From Hyphomicrobiales bacterium (GTDB lineage: Bacteria; Pseudomonadota; Alphaproteobacteria; Rhizobiales; Rhizobiaceae): 64,000 nt of DNA. This document shows positions 44,197 to 53,224 of the stretch, piece by piece. Under the pieces are notes generated by a model that made no database searches, was not told the DNA's origin, and worked only from the letters and a program-made list of their open reading frames with translations. A program made the position numbers and the translations under genes. The stretch's first letter is position 1. Every line of letters starts with the position of its first letter. The DNA is taken from contig UEIJ01000024.1 in the NCBI GenBank assembly GCA_900470195.1, positions 186,001 through 250,000 on the forward strand, in the 5' to 3' direction.

Positions 44197-46049
44197 GCTT
44201 TTCTCAATTCGATGCGGAAAGATGTGCCAGACGAGCTGCTTTCGGCGAAAATTCTCCCGCCGTAGTCGGTGACGATTTCCTTGACGATCACAAGACCAAG
44301 GCCGAGCCCCTTTTCCTTCGATGTATTGAAGGGCGAAAACAGATTGTCGCGAATATGCTGCGGCATGCCTGGTCCGTTATCGGAGACGATGATGATGACC
44401 TTTTCGTTCTCCACATGGGTTCGGACTTCTATCCGGCCATCATTTTCCTTGGTATCAACTGCTTCCAGTGCATTCTGAAACAGGTTTATGAAAACCTGTT
44501 CAAGCCTGATGGAATGACCGACGACGCGCAGTTCGGGCGGCGGCAATGCCACGTCGAGTTGGTCCATTCGCCCGGAAAAACGGCTTCGCAACAATACCAG
44601 AGCTCCCGAAATAACCTTGCTGAGCGAGGTTGGTTCGGAAGGAGAACGCCCCTTTCTCGCAAGCGCTTTCAAATCGCCAGTGATGGTGCCGATGCGATCC
44701 GTCAGTGCGGCGATTTCGGCGAGATTGTCAGTCGCATCCGAAAGGCGTTTTCGTTCAATGAAGGTTTTTGCATTGTCTGCATAAGCGCGAATGGTCGCCA
44801 CCGGCTGGTTGATTTCATGCGCGACGCCCGCCGCGACCTGTCCCATGATGGCGAGACGATTGGCATGGACAAGATCCTGCTGCACCCCTTGCAGCATCGT
44901 TTCGGTGCGCCTGTGATCGCTGATCTCTGCTTGCAGCCTGTCTCGCGCCAGACTGAGGTCGCGGGTGCGTTCTTCAACACGCTTCTCAAGTTCCATGCGC
45001 GTGCGTCGGGCGTCGGCAATGCGGGCGGCAAGCTTCTGTTTGCGTCGCAGGAGGAGACCGCCAACGCTAGCAATCGCTGCCAGAACGACAAATGCGAACA
45101 GCCGGGCTTCTCGGACTGCGGCAGGAATTTGCGGGCGAATTGATGCGAGACTGTACATTCGCCACGGAGTGGAGGGGACAGTAGAGCGGATTGCGAGAAA
45201 GTCGGTGCTGCGTGCATTGCCCGGTAACAGTGCGTCGATCAGCAGAAAATCGCCGCTATCCACCGACTTCACCGAAAGCGGCAAGGGTTTCAACGGCGCG
45301 TCTCCGAATTGCAGGCTATCCCGAATTGATTGGATCTGCTCATCACCGATTGATCCAATAGTCATAAATCGCCACGACGGCAGACTCGTGATCAGGACTA
45401 TGTTGCGTTCGTCCGTTACGAAGGTCGGACGCCCGGCAGTGTTCCAGTCGCTTTCGAGACGGTCGAATTCCAGTTTCACGACGATCACGCCAAGCGGGCC
45501 GCTCAGGCCATCAATGCGGCGCGATATGTACAAGCCAGGGCGATTGCTGACATTGCCCAGCGCGAAATACTCGGCGTCTCCGTTTTTCAATGCGTTGTGA
45601 AAATAGGGGCGGAACTTGTAGTCATTGCCGACAAAGCTGTCCGGTTCGCGCCAGTTGCTCGCAGCAATGGCAATACCGTCCATGCCGACGAGATAGATGA
45701 CGGCTGCTTGCGTGCCTCGCGCCAGCGCCTCAAGTTTCTCGTTCAGGGGAGTGATCGTTGCCGCCGTATTGTCCTGCAATGCGGCTTCCAGTGCCTTGTC
45801 CTTTGACAGCACCAGCGGCAACGCCCGTTGTTTGTCGAGGACAGCACGCAACAATGCGGTATTTAGATTGGCATCAATCCTCGTCTGTTCGCTCAATGCC
45901 AGCATCGCTTTGTCTCGCGCCAGGTCGCCGACGATCCAGAAAGCGAGCGTGAAAACTACAGCCCAAAACAAACCAAACAGCGCCCATGTGCGGCGATTGG
46001 CGTTTGTGGTGTGAGTCAAACTATCCACGTTCGGAAGGTGCGATTTCAT
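44193..46049 (-). CDS. dctB: C4-dicarboxylate sensor histidine kinase
   Basis: 618 aa from the ATG at 46049, close to the 621 aa of the S. meliloti protein; starts at 46076 and 46139 are possible but would run into the DctD-like site. Two membrane spans (about residues 20-40 and 310-330) enclose a double-PAS periplasmic sensor with a phrase such as [13 protein letters not shown]; a coiled coil leads to the phosphoacceptor helix [18 protein letters not shown] and a HATPase domain ([15 protein letters not shown]). It senses dicarboxylates directly or with DctA. Confidence 0.92.
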   Translation of the reverse strand: MKSHLPNVDSLTHTTNANRRTWALFGLFWAVVFTLAFWIVGDLARDKAMLALSEQTRIDANLNTALLRAVLDKQRALPLVLSKDKALEAALQDNTAATITPLNEKLEALARGTQAAVIYLVGMDGIAIAASNWREPDSFVGNDYKFRPYFHNALKNGDAEYFALGNVSNRPGLYISRRIDGLSGPLGVIVVKLEFDRLESDWNTAGRPTFVTDERNIVLITSLPSWRFMTIGSIGDEQIQSIRDSLQFGDAPLKPLPLSVKSVDSGDFLLIDALLPGNARSTDFLAIRSTVPSTPWRMYSLASIRPQIPAAVREARLFAFVVLAAIASVGGLLLRRKQKLAARIADARRTRMELEKRVEERTRDLSLARDRLQAEISDHRRTETMLQGVQQDLVHANRLAIMGQVAAGVAHEINQPVATIRAYADNAKTFIERKRLSDATDNLAEIAALTDRIGTITGDLKALARKGRSPSEPTSLSKVISGALVLLRSRFSGRMDQLDVALPPPELRVVGHSIRLEQVFINLFQNALEAVDTKENDGRIEVRTHVENEKVIIIVSDNGPGMPQHIRDNLFSPFNTSKEKGLGLGLVIVKEIVTDYGGRIFAESSSSGTSFRIELRKA

Positions 46050-46090
46050 TACATTATTGTGCAATATTTCAGACATACAGGAAATAGGTT

Positions 46091-46107
46091 TGTGCGGATA
46101 ATCGCAC
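46091..46107. promoter_or_regulatory. Putative DctD binding site (upstream activating sequence)
   Basis: TGTGCGGATAATCGCAC is an inverted repeat with GTGCG/CGCAC arms, like the DctD sites described before rhizobial dctA. It lies about 75-90 bases upstream of the sigma-54 promoter, a normal distance for an activator that loops. Confidence 0.6.
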
Positions 46108-46181
46108 TTTTCATACAGATCGATCACTATGGAATACATTAAAGTTAGTTAAAACAATAACTTATTGGTTTTCCGGCAAAC

Positions 46182-46197
46182 TGGCACAGACATTGCA
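46182..46197 (+). promoter_or_regulatory. Sigma-54 promoter of dctA
   Basis: TGGCAC-N5-TTGCA matches the -24/-12 consensus exactly, with the correct spacing of 5 bases between the hexamer and TTGCA. About 98 bases separate it from the dctA start codon. Confidence 0.9.
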
Positions 46198-46294
46198 ATC
46201 AAACAATTCAGCAGCGGTCCTGATCGCTGAAGAGTTGAGACTGAAAGGCTCGGGAGGTTGGACAGGTTCCAGGCTGGGCCGAACGGAGGACGTT

Positions 46295-47629
46295 ATGATT
46301 GCAGTACCGACAGGCGCCGCGGTTTCACCGCGTGGTCGTATTCCCTTTTACAAGCACCTTTATGTCCAGGTGTTGGTGGCTATTGCCGCCGGTATTCTCC
46401 TTGGTCATTTTTATCCCGAACTGGGAACGCAGCTGAAGCCGCTTGGCGATGCGTTCATCAAGCTCGTAAAAATGATCATTGCCCCGGTCATCTTCCTGAC
46501 CGTTGCAACTGGCATCGCCGGTATGACCGACATGAAGAAAGTCGGACGCGTTGCTGGTAAGGCGATGATCTACTTCCTGACGTTCTCGACACTTGCTCTG
46601 ATCGTGGGGCTTATCGTCGCCAACGTCGTGCAGCCGGGCGCAGGCATGCATATCGACCCGGCTTCGCTCGATCCAAAGGCCGTTGCCAACTATGCCGCCA
46701 AGGCGCATGAGCAGACCATCACTGGTTTCCTGAGCAACATCATTCCAACGACAATTGTCGGCGCATTCGCTGACGGCGACATTCTGCAGGTGCTGTTCTT
46801 CTCGGTCTTGTTCGGTATCGCGCTGGCTCTGGTGGGTGACAAGGGCAAGCCTGTTACCGATTTTCTTCACGTCCTGACTGCGCCGGTTTTCAAACTCGTT
46901 GCGATCCTCATGAAGGCGGCTCCGATTGGCGCTTTTGGCGCTATGGCGTTCACGATCGGCAAATATGGCATCGGTTCGATTGCCAATCTCGCGCTGCTGA
47001 TCGGCACGTTCTATCTCACATCCTTGTTGTTCGTGCTTGTCGTTCTGGGAGCGGTCGCTCGCTATAATGGTTTCTCGATCCTGGCGCTCATCCGCTACAT
47101 CAAGGAAGAACTGCTTCTCGTTCTGGGTACTTCTTCGTCTGAAGCGGCACTCCCAGCGCTGATGGACAAAATGGAAAAGGCCGGCTGCAAGCGTTCAGTC
47201 GTGGGGCTGGTCATTCCGACCGGCTATTCGTTCAATCTGGATGGCACCAATATCTACATGACATTGGCCGCGCTCTTCATCGCGCAGGCGACGGATATTC
47301 CCTTGTCGTTGAGCGATCAGATTCTGCTTTTGCTGGTGGCGATGCTGAGCTCCAAGGGTGCTGCTGGCATCACGGGCGCCGGTTTTATTACGCTGGCGGC
47401 TACATTGTCTGTCGTCCCGGCCGTTCCGGTTGCGGGCATGGCCCTCATTCTGGGTATCGATCGCTTCATGTCAGAGTGCCGGGCATTGACAAATCTTGTC
47501 GGCAACGCAGTGGCAACCATTGTGGTGGCGCGTTGGGAAAATGAACTCGACACGGACAAGCTTGCGGCGGCGATGAACGGCGCGCCTCTCATCACGGATG
47601 TTATTCCGCAGCTGGAACCCGCCGAATAA
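46295..47629 (+). CDS. dctA: C4-dicarboxylate:cation symporter
   Basis: 444 aa from the ATG at 46295 (CGGAGGACGTT before it), the usual DctA length. Eight membrane helices and two re-entrant loops typical of the DAACS family; the SSS serine-rich tip reads [13 protein letters not shown] (about residues 284-296), and [13 protein letters not shown] carries the conserved Asn-Leu-Asp-Gly. It imports succinate, fumarate and malate with protons or sodium. Expression should depend on sigma-54 and DctBD, encoded divergently. A terminator follows 24 bases after the stop. Confidence 0.95.
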   Translation: MIAVPTGAAVSPRGRIPFYKHLYVQVLVAIAAGILLGHFYPELGTQLKPLGDAFIKLVKMIIAPVIFLTVATGIAGMTDMKKVGRVAGKAMIYFLTFSTLALIVGLIVANVVQPGAGMHIDPASLDPKAVANYAAKAHEQTITGFLSNIIPTTIVGAFADGDILQVLFFSVLFGIALALVGDKGKPVTDFLHVLTAPVFKLVAILMKAAPIGAFGAMAFTIGKYGIGSIANLALLIGTFYLTSLLFVLVVLGAVARYNGFSILALIRYIKEELLLVLGTSSSEAALPALMDKMEKAGCKRSVVGLVIPTGYSFNLDGTNIYMTLAALFIAQATDIPLSLSDQILLLLVAMLSSKGAAGITGAGFITLAATLSVVPAVPVAGMALILGIDRFMSECRALTNLVGNAVATIVVARWENELDTDKLAAAMNGAPLITDVIPQLEPAE

Positions 47630-47652
47630 TTATAATCGACTTGAAAGGAAAC

Positions 47653-47670
47653 GGCCCGCTTCGGCGGGCC
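47653..47670. terminator. Bidirectional terminator between dctA and ndh
   Basis: GGCCCGC at 47653-47659 pairs with GCGGGCC at 47664-47670 over a TTCG tetraloop, with ATTTCGTATTT after it. It lies between two convergent genes. Confidence 0.7.
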
Positions 47671-47679
47671 ATTTCGTAT

Positions 47680-48948
47680 TTATCGTTCGACAGATTTTCC
47701 CTGTGTGATCAACCGGGCGCTATGTTGGCCGGAAATGTAGGTCCACAGCCAGCTCCACGCGACGGCGGCACGGCTTCTTGTTCCAATCAGGAAGAAGATG
47801 TGCGCGATGCCCCAGAACCACCAGGCGATTATGCCTTTCAGCTTGAAGCGGCCCATATCAACCACAGCAGCGCCTCTGCCAATGGTGGCGAGATTGCCCT
47901 GATGCTTGTAACGGAACGGCATCGGCGGCGTTTGCCCTTCGACACGGCTTTTTATGACCGTGGCAACGTAGGCGCCTTGCTGTTTGGCGGCAGGCGCTAT
48001 GCCCGGAACCGGCTTGCCGTCCGGTCCCTCGACCCATGCCGTATCACCGATGACGAAAATGTCTTCATGGCCGGGTACATTCAGGTTGGATAGAACCTTC
48101 ACGCGGCCCGCACGGTCGCTCTCGGCGCCGAGCCACGTCGCGGCTGGGGAAGCGGCGACGCCCGCCGCCCAGATTGCCGTCCGGCATGGAATAAACTGTT
48201 CGCCGACTGTAACGCCCTCGGCTGTTATATCCTTGACCGGAATCCCGAGCCGTACTTCCACGCCCAGTTTTTCCAGCGCCTTCAATGCATAGTCGGACAG
48301 ATCTTCTGGAAAGGCCGCCAGAATACGCGGTCCCGCTTCAAGCAGCATTACACGCGTTTGCCGGGTGTCGATATTGCGAAATTCGGGCCATATGGTTTGC
48401 TTGGCGAGTTCTGCGATGATGCCTGCAAGCTCCACGCCGGTCGGTCCGCCGCCAACGATGGCAAATGTCAGCAGCGCCTTCCGTTTTGCATCATCGGTTT
48501 CGCGTTCGGCTCTCTCGAAGGCGAGCAGCAGGCGGCGGCGAATGGTGGTTGCATCCTCAAGCGCCTTCAGTCCGGGCGCCAGCGCTTCCCACTGGTCGTT
48601 GCCAAAATAGGCATGGCGGGCCCCGGTGGCGAGCACGAGCATGTCGTATGAAATCTCTGTGCCGTTTTCCAGTTGCACCTGGCGGCGTTCGGTATCCACG
48701 TCCGTGACCGTACCCAGCAGTGTTGTCACTTCCTTACGGTCACGAAACAGGTGGCGGATCGGCCAGGCGATCTCAGACGTGGCAAGGATAGTTGTTGCAA
48801 CCTGATATAAAAGCGGCTGGAAAAGATGATGATTGCGCTGATCGATCAGCGTTATCCGGATATCGACGTTTCTAAGGTCGTGGATCAGTTGTAATCCGCC
48901 AAAACCGGCACCGACAACAACAAGATGGGGGACTTGCTTTTCGCTCAT
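47680..48948 (-). CDS. ndh: Type II NADH dehydrogenase (NDH-2)
   Basis: 422 aa. FAD-binding VVVGAGFGGLQLIHDL at the N-terminus, NADH-binding FAIVGGGPTGVELAG (about 165-180), the family's IWAAGVAAS and QQGAYVATVIK segments, and the C-terminal amphipathic membrane anchor with GIIAWWFWGIAHIFFLIG (about 375). The enzyme passes electrons from NADH to quinone without pumping protons, at the inner face of the membrane. It is a single gene; the 150-base gap to marR carries its promoter. Confidence 0.9.
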   Translation of the reverse strand: MSEKQVPHLVVVGAGFGGLQLIHDLRNVDIRITLIDQRNHHLFQPLLYQVATTILATSEIAWPIRHLFRDRKEVTTLLGTVTDVDTERRQVQLENGTEISYDMLVLATGARHAYFGNDQWEALAPGLKALEDATTIRRRLLLAFERAERETDDAKRKALLTFAIVGGGPTGVELAGIIAELAKQTIWPEFRNIDTRQTRVMLLEAGPRILAAFPEDLSDYALKALEKLGVEVRLGIPVKDITAEGVTVGEQFIPCRTAIWAAGVAASPAATWLGAESDRAGRVKVLSNLNVPGHEDIFVIGDTAWVEGPDGKPVPGIAPAAKQQGAYVATVIKSRVEGQTPPMPFRYKHQGNLATIGRGAAVVDMGRFKLKGIIAWWFWGIAHIFFLIGTRSRAAVAWSWLWTYISGQHSARLITQGKSVER

Positions 48949-49097
48949 TATTTCAGCCTGCTTTCTGGATCATTGGGCGAACGATCAGACTTTCCCACCG
49001 GCACAGCGACCGCTCGACATCAATGTATACCTGCATATCGCGATTTCCAGACCGGCTGCCTTTGAAGGCCACGGCATTCCGAAGAGGGCAACCGCAA

Positions 49098-49550
49098 TCA
49101 GACCGATGACATAACCAGCAGGTCGCGACGGATTTCGTCGCCATTGCCGTTTTTAAGCTGCTTCTCAATTTCCGAATGTGTAGCCTTCCATATTGGCACG
49201 GCTGCGGCAAGAGCAGCTTTTCCTTCCGGTGTAAGTTGCAATAGCCGCTCGCGCCTGTCGTGGGGGTTCACGATGATCTCCACCCAGCCTTGCCGTTGCA
49301 ACGGCTTCAGGGCCGCGGTCAGCGTCGTTTGATCCATGGCCAGAAGCTCGGCAACCGGCTTCATCGGCGGAGGCGCCGGGCGATTGAGCGACATCATCAA
49401 GGAGAACTGGCCGTTGGTTAGCCCGACCGGACGCAGAGCATCGTCAAAGCGGCGGGCGAGGGCACGGGCGGCGCGCTGAACATGCAAGCAAAGGCAGGTA
49501 TCACGAACCAGAAGCGTTGTTTCAAAAGGTACATCGTGGCTATTTGACAT
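49098..49550 (-). CDS. MarR family transcriptional regulator
   Basis: 150 aa. Winged helix in the middle (TNGQFSLMMSLNRPAPPPMKPVAELLAMDQTTLTAALKPL; wing NPHDRRERLLQLTPEG), with flanking dimerisation helices. It contains Cys20 and Cys22 in DTCLCLHVQRAA near the N-terminus, so oxidation of thiols could be its signal, as for OhrR-like proteins (inference). It is divergent from the DUF899 gene; a 16-bp palindrome sits 9 bases before its start and is its likely operator. Confidence 0.88.
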   Translation of the reverse strand: MSNSHDVPFETTLLVRDTCLCLHVQRAARALARRFDDALRPVGLTNGQFSLMMSLNRPAPPPMKPVAELLAMDQTTLTAALKPLQRQGWVEIIVNPHDRRERLLQLTPEGKAALAAAVPIWKATHSEIEKQLKNGNGDEIRRDLLVMSSV

Positions 49551-49559
49551 GGTTTATTA

Positions 49560-49575
49560 ATATTGATATCAATAT
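49560..49575. promoter_or_regulatory. 16-bp perfect palindrome, probable MarR operator
   Basis: ATATTGATATCAATAT reads the same on both strands and lies between the divergent marR-type and DUF899 genes. Length and AT-rich arms are typical of MarR sites. It would allow autoregulation plus control of the DUF899 operon. Confidence 0.75.
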
Positions 49576-49639
49576 AAATCGTCAAGCAGGAACGTTGAAG
49601 TCTGGGCGCGGGAGCAAAAGCCGGAGGAGGGCTTGCACC

Positions 49640-50365
49640 ATGAATGAGGTCGTATCCCGAGAGGTTTGGCTGGACGCGCGGCGCGCGCTTCTGGCAAGCG
49701 AGAAAGAAGCCACCCATCTGCGCGACAAGGTCAACCGTGAGCGGCAGGCTCTGCCGTGGGTGAAGGTCGAGAAGGATTATACGTTCGATACGCCTTCGGG
49801 CCGGAAAACGCTTTCCGATCTGTTCGACGGGCGCAGCCAGTTATTGATCTATCACTTCATGTTCGGGCCAGACTGGGATCAAGGCTGCACGGGATGTTCG
49901 TTCCTTGCTGACAATTTCGATGGCGCGGTGACTCATCTCAACAATCACGATGTAACACTTGTTGCTGTTTCGCGCGCTCCGCTGGCAAAGCTCGAAGCCT
50001 ACAAGAAGCGGATGGGTTGGCATTTCCCATGGGTCTCATCGGAAGGCAGCGATTTCAACTTCGATTATCATGTGTCCTTCACGAAGGAAGAGCTCGAAAA
50101 CAATCGCGTGTTTTATAATTTCGACAAGCTTGCGGCAGAAGATGCTTTCGATGAACTGCCGGGCATGAGCGCTTTCTACAAGGATGAAAGCGGTACGATC
50201 TATCACACCTATTCCAGCTACGCCCGCGGCATCGAGGAATGGATAGGTACGTTGATGATCCTCGATCGAGCGCCCAAGGGTCGCAATGAAAACGGGACGA
50301 TGCATTTCGTCAAGCGGCACGATGAATACGAAACAAAGGCTTCCAAACATAGCTGCTGCGGTTGA
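49640..50365 (+). CDS. DUF899 family thioredoxin-like protein
   Basis: 241 aa from the ATG at 49640 behind GGAGGAGGG. It belongs to a group related to AhpC/TSA thioredoxin folds: LPWVKVEKDYTFDTPSGRKTLSDLF (about 35-60), YHFMFGPDWDQGCTGCSFLAD with a CxxC-like pair (CTGC), and WHFPWVSS. The C-terminus ends in a CC pair (SCCG). The thiols and its likely MarR control point to redox or detoxification work; the reaction is unknown. The next gene, a VOC protein, starts 38 bases later and may be cotranscribed. Confidence 0.85.
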   Translation: MNEVVSREVWLDARRALLASEKEATHLRDKVNRERQALPWVKVEKDYTFDTPSGRKTLSDLFDGRSQLLIYHFMFGPDWDQGCTGCSFLADNFDGAVTHLNNHDVTLVAVSRAPLAKLEAYKKRMGWHFPWVSSEGSDFNFDYHVSFTKEELENNRVFYNFDKLAAEDAFDELPGMSAFYKDESGTIYHTYSSYARGIEEWIGTLMILDRAPKGRNENGTMHFVKRHDEYETKASKHSCCG

Positions 50366-50403
50366 TCGTCCGAACGCAGGATAAATCCGAGGGAGTACAT
50401 TTA

Positions 50404-51180
50404 ATGAAAGACGGCTCATCTCCGTTCGTCTGGTACGAACTTATGACCACAGACACTGATAACGCGCAGGATTTTTATACGAAAGTCGTCGGCTGGGCAG
50501 CCAAAGACGCCGGTGTTCCAGGCATGAAATACACCTTGTTTGAAGTGCCCGGATGCATGATCGCAGGCATGATGTCGATGGCGGACATGCCCAAGGAGGA
50601 TTGCGGAGGCCAACCGGGATGGCTCGGTTATGTCGGTGTGACGAATGCCGATGAATATGCCCGGAAAGTTGAAGCGGAAGGCGGAAAGGTTCTCAGAGCG
50701 CCGCAAGATATCCCGAATATCGGGCGCTTCGCGGTTGTATCCGACCCGCAAGGCGGCGTCTTTGCACTTTTCGAGCCGATGGGCGATATGCCGGCCCCGG
50801 CTGACTTCGGTTCGCGCAAGCCGGGACATCCGGGATGGCACGAACTCCACGCGAAGGACTGCGAGTCGGTATTTCCTTTCTACGAGAAAGTGTTTGGCTG
50901 GAAACTCTCACGCAATTTCGACATGGGGCCTATGGGCAATTACAAGGTATTCAGTGTCGATAGTGCCGATCATGGAGGCATCATGACCGCGCCTCCCGGT
51001 ACACCAATCGGCTGGAGCTTCTACTTCATGGTGGAAGGCGTCAAGGACGCAGCCGAAAGGGTCAAGTCTCTTGGCGGAACCGTTCTGCAAGAGCCGATGG
51101 AAGTGCCGAATGGCGAGTGGGTTGTGCAATGCAAAGACCCGCAAGGTGTGAACATCTCGCTTGTCGCGCGGAAACCATAG
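50404..51180 (+). CDS. VOC (glyoxalase/dioxygenase) superfamily protein, two-domain
   Basis: 258 aa from the ATG at 50404 (GAGGGAG 8 bases before). Two similar domains, each opening with a phrase of the type WYELMTTDTDNAQDFYTKVVGW (residue ~8) and WHELHAKDCESVFPFYEKVFGW (residue ~145) and closing with a QxPxG/DPQGG strand (DPQGGVFALFEP, DPQGVNISLVA). This is the layout of single-chain VOC metalloproteins such as Cfp30B-like hydrolases. The substrate is unknown; possible operon partner of the DUF899 gene. Confidence 0.85.
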   Translation: MKDGSSPFVWYELMTTDTDNAQDFYTKVVGWAAKDAGVPGMKYTLFEVPGCMIAGMMSMADMPKEDCGGQPGWLGYVGVTNADEYARKVEAEGGKVLRAPQDIPNIGRFAVVSDPQGGVFALFEPMGDMPAPADFGSRKPGHPGWHELHAKDCESVFPFYEKVFGWKLSRNFDMGPMGNYKVFSVDSADHGGIMTAPPGTPIGWSFYFMVEGVKDAAERVKSLGGTVLQEPMEVPNGEWVVQCKDPQGVNISLVARKP

Positions 51181-51264
51181 GAAAGACCGCGCTCCACGAT
51201 TGACTGCCGGTACATTTGCGATGATTGGATGGAACATCGAAACGTATCGGCGGGAAATCGACCC

Positions 51265-52215
51265 ATGCACGACAGAAGAGCGCGTCCGTCTCAAAGGTCT
51301 GGAACTGTTCTGGCCGCAGATGTCGGCGGGTCCTTCGTCCGACTTGCGCGTTCGTCGCATCCGGGAAATATAGATATTCTCGAAAAGCTGCCCACTCCGG
51401 CAGACAGCTGGGATGAATTCAGTGGCACGCTGGAAACCGCACTACAAACTCATGCAGCGAACGACGTGTGGCCACTTGCCCTCTCCATCGCCGGATTGGT
51501 CGATCCGGAGACAACGACTGCTCTGTCGGCAAATATTCCCTGCATTACAGGTCACAAGCTAAGTCTCGAACTTGGAGAGCGACTGCAGCGCCGGGTCATC
51601 GCGGCTAATGATGCCGATTGTCTGACGCTTGCCGAAGCGATTGAGGGCGCCGGTAAAGGACATGACATTGTTTTCTGTGCAGTGCTGGGCACAGGCGTAG
51701 GCGGCGGGCTGGTTGTCGATGGTCGATTGGTTCGAGGTAAGGGCGGATTGACGGGCGAATGGGGACACGGCCCGATACTGAACACATCCGTAGAAATTGA
51801 TGGACAAACTATGCACGTCCCACGGTTCAGTTGCGGCTGTGGGCAAAGCGGTTGTGTCGATACCATTGGCGGCGCGCGCGGAATTGAGAGGCTGCATCGA
51901 TTTCTGAATGCCGCCGATGCAACCAGCCATGAGATTATACAAGATTGGCTCGCCGGTTGTCACAAGGCTGGAAGGACAGTTTCCGCCTATCTTCAGCTGG
52001 TTGCCGATCCGCTGGCTGCAGTCGTCAACGTAACCGGCACGTCCATCATTCCCGTAGGCGGTGGGCTTGCCACGGCGTCCGAGTTGATTTCGGCCATTGA
52101 TGAAGCGGTGAGAGCCCGAATCCTGCGCAAAACAGAGCAGCCGATAGTGGTTCCCGGAATATTCGGCAGCGATGGCGGTTTGGTCGGGGCGGCGATATTG
52201 GGGCATCAGGCGTGA
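51265..52215 (+). CDS. ROK family sugar kinase
   Basis: 316 aa from the ATG at 51265; an ATG at 51229 would add 12 residues and cannot be excluded, as neither has a strong ribosome site. ATP-binding AADVGGSFVRLAR at the N-terminus, GTGVGGGLVVDG, the catalytic/zinc region GEWGHGPI, and the ROK zinc motif SCGCGQSGCVDTI, where the usual last Glu is Asp. Substrates of the group include N-acetylmannosamine and glucose. The gene overlaps cutC by 4 bases. Confidence 0.82.
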   Translation: MHDRRARPSQRSGTVLAADVGGSFVRLARSSHPGNIDILEKLPTPADSWDEFSGTLETALQTHAANDVWPLALSIAGLVDPETTTALSANIPCITGHKLSLELGERLQRRVIAANDADCLTLAEAIEGAGKGHDIVFCAVLGTGVGGGLVVDGRLVRGKGGLTGEWGHGPILNTSVEIDGQTMHVPRFSCGCGQSGCVDTIGGARGIERLHRFLNAADATSHEIIQDWLAGCHKAGRTVSAYLQLVADPLAAVVNVTGTSIIPVGGGLATASELISAIDEAVRARILRKTEQPIVVPGIFGSDGGLVGAAILGHQA

Positions 52216-52934
52216 GCGTGTTACTCGAAGTCTGCGTGGATAGCGCCGAAGGCCTTCATTCGGCAATTGAAGGTGGTGCGGATCGCATCGAACTCTGTTC
52301 CGCCCTTGAACTGGGTGGCTTGACGCCCTCCCAGGCATTGATGGCGCTTGCTTCAAAAGCGCCAATCCCGGTCTACGCAATGATCAGACCCCATGCGGGC
52401 AGCTTTTGCTTCTCGGCTGAGGATGAATCCCTTATGGCGGCAGACATTGGCAACGCCAGAAATGCCGGCTTGGCAGGGGTTGTCCTGGGCGCTTCGCTTC
52501 CCGATGGTTCGCTTGATGTTGCCTTGTTGGAAAGATTGGTTGCAGAGGCAAAAGGGCTTGGAACGACGCTCCATCGCGCTTTCGATCTCGTGCCAGACGC
52601 GGAGACAGCGCTGGAGCAGGCAATCGCGCTCGGCTTCGAGCGCATCCTGACGTCCGGCCTGTCGCAGACCGCGGAAGAGGGACTGGACAATCTGCGGCAG
52701 CTGGCGGGAAAGGCTGGTAAGCGCATCAGCATCATGCCCGGCAGCGGCGTCAGTGCAGGCAATGTAGGCCGGATAATCGAAGCCACCCGTGCGACAGAAG
52801 TTCATGCTTCATGCCGTGTCTCGGTCGAAGAAAAGGATTCTCGTGCAATCGCCTTCGGTTTCGCTGCGGAACGATCATTTCGGACATCAGCCGCGTGCGT
52901 AGCTGAGCTGAAAGCTGCAATCGGCCGTATTTAA
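52212..52934 (+). CDS. cutC: CutC family protein
   Basis: 240 aa from a GTG start that overlaps the ROK stop (GTGA). TIM-barrel protein with LLEVCVDSAEGLHSAIEGG at the N-terminus, RIELCSALELGGLTPS, YAMIRPHAGSFCFS, HRAFDLVPD and RISIMPGSGVSAGNV, the usual CutC signatures. It was named for copper tolerance in E. coli, but its biochemical role is doubtful; here the coupling to a sugar kinase favours a metabolic role (inference). Confidence 0.88.
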   Translation: MSVLLEVCVDSAEGLHSAIEGGADRIELCSALELGGLTPSQALMALASKAPIPVYAMIRPHAGSFCFSAEDESLMAADIGNARNAGLAGVVLGASLPDGSLDVALLERLVAEAKGLGTTLHRAFDLVPDAETALEQAIALGFERILTSGLSQTAEEGLDNLRQLAGKAGKRISIMPGSGVSAGNVGRIIEATRATEVHASCRVSVEEKDSRAIAFGFAAERSFRTSAACVAELKAAIGRI

Positions 52935-52960
52935 AGATCGTTCATTCCAAATTCCCTGTC

Positions 52961-53064
52961 CGCGGCAGTGCTGATTTCGCGCGGTGGCCAGCCCCTGAAA
53001 AGGAAATTTCTCAAACAGTTCGAGGCCGCACTTAAACCCTATTGCTACCCTGAGAGAGTTTGAG
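52961..53064 (+). ncRNA. Candidate SAM-II-like leader upstream of metA
   Basis: AGTGC (52967-52971) pairs with GCACT (53028-53032), followed by TGATTT (52972-52977) and TTAAA (53032-53036), then GCTA at 53044. CTCAAAC (53010-53016) in the loop pairs with GTTTGAG (53058-53064). The order stem 1, TGATTT, loop pairing, stem 1', TTAAA, pseudoknot is that of the SAM-II riboswitch of alphaproteobacterial metA genes. Against it: the first loop is about 56 bases instead of about 20, the usual CTTGCAG box is degenerate and the GCTAAA box is only GCTA. It lies 160 bases before the metA start. Confidence 0.35.
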
Positions 53065-53224
53065 TAGAAGTGTCATCACATCAAGAGTTGGGGCGACGCC
53101 CAACGCCAACCTGCCTTTCCGGGCAAGGTGGTACTCTCTGTAAAGGGAGGATGTGGCCCAACCGGCAAATATACGGATAAAGCCACTCGCGTCCGCTCCA
53201 ACATAAACTAGGGACTGACGCGAC

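Noticed and set aside
48953-49210. 85-codon minus-strand frame between marR and ndh
   Set aside because: It overlaps the end of marR in another frame, has no ribosome site and no recognisable content.
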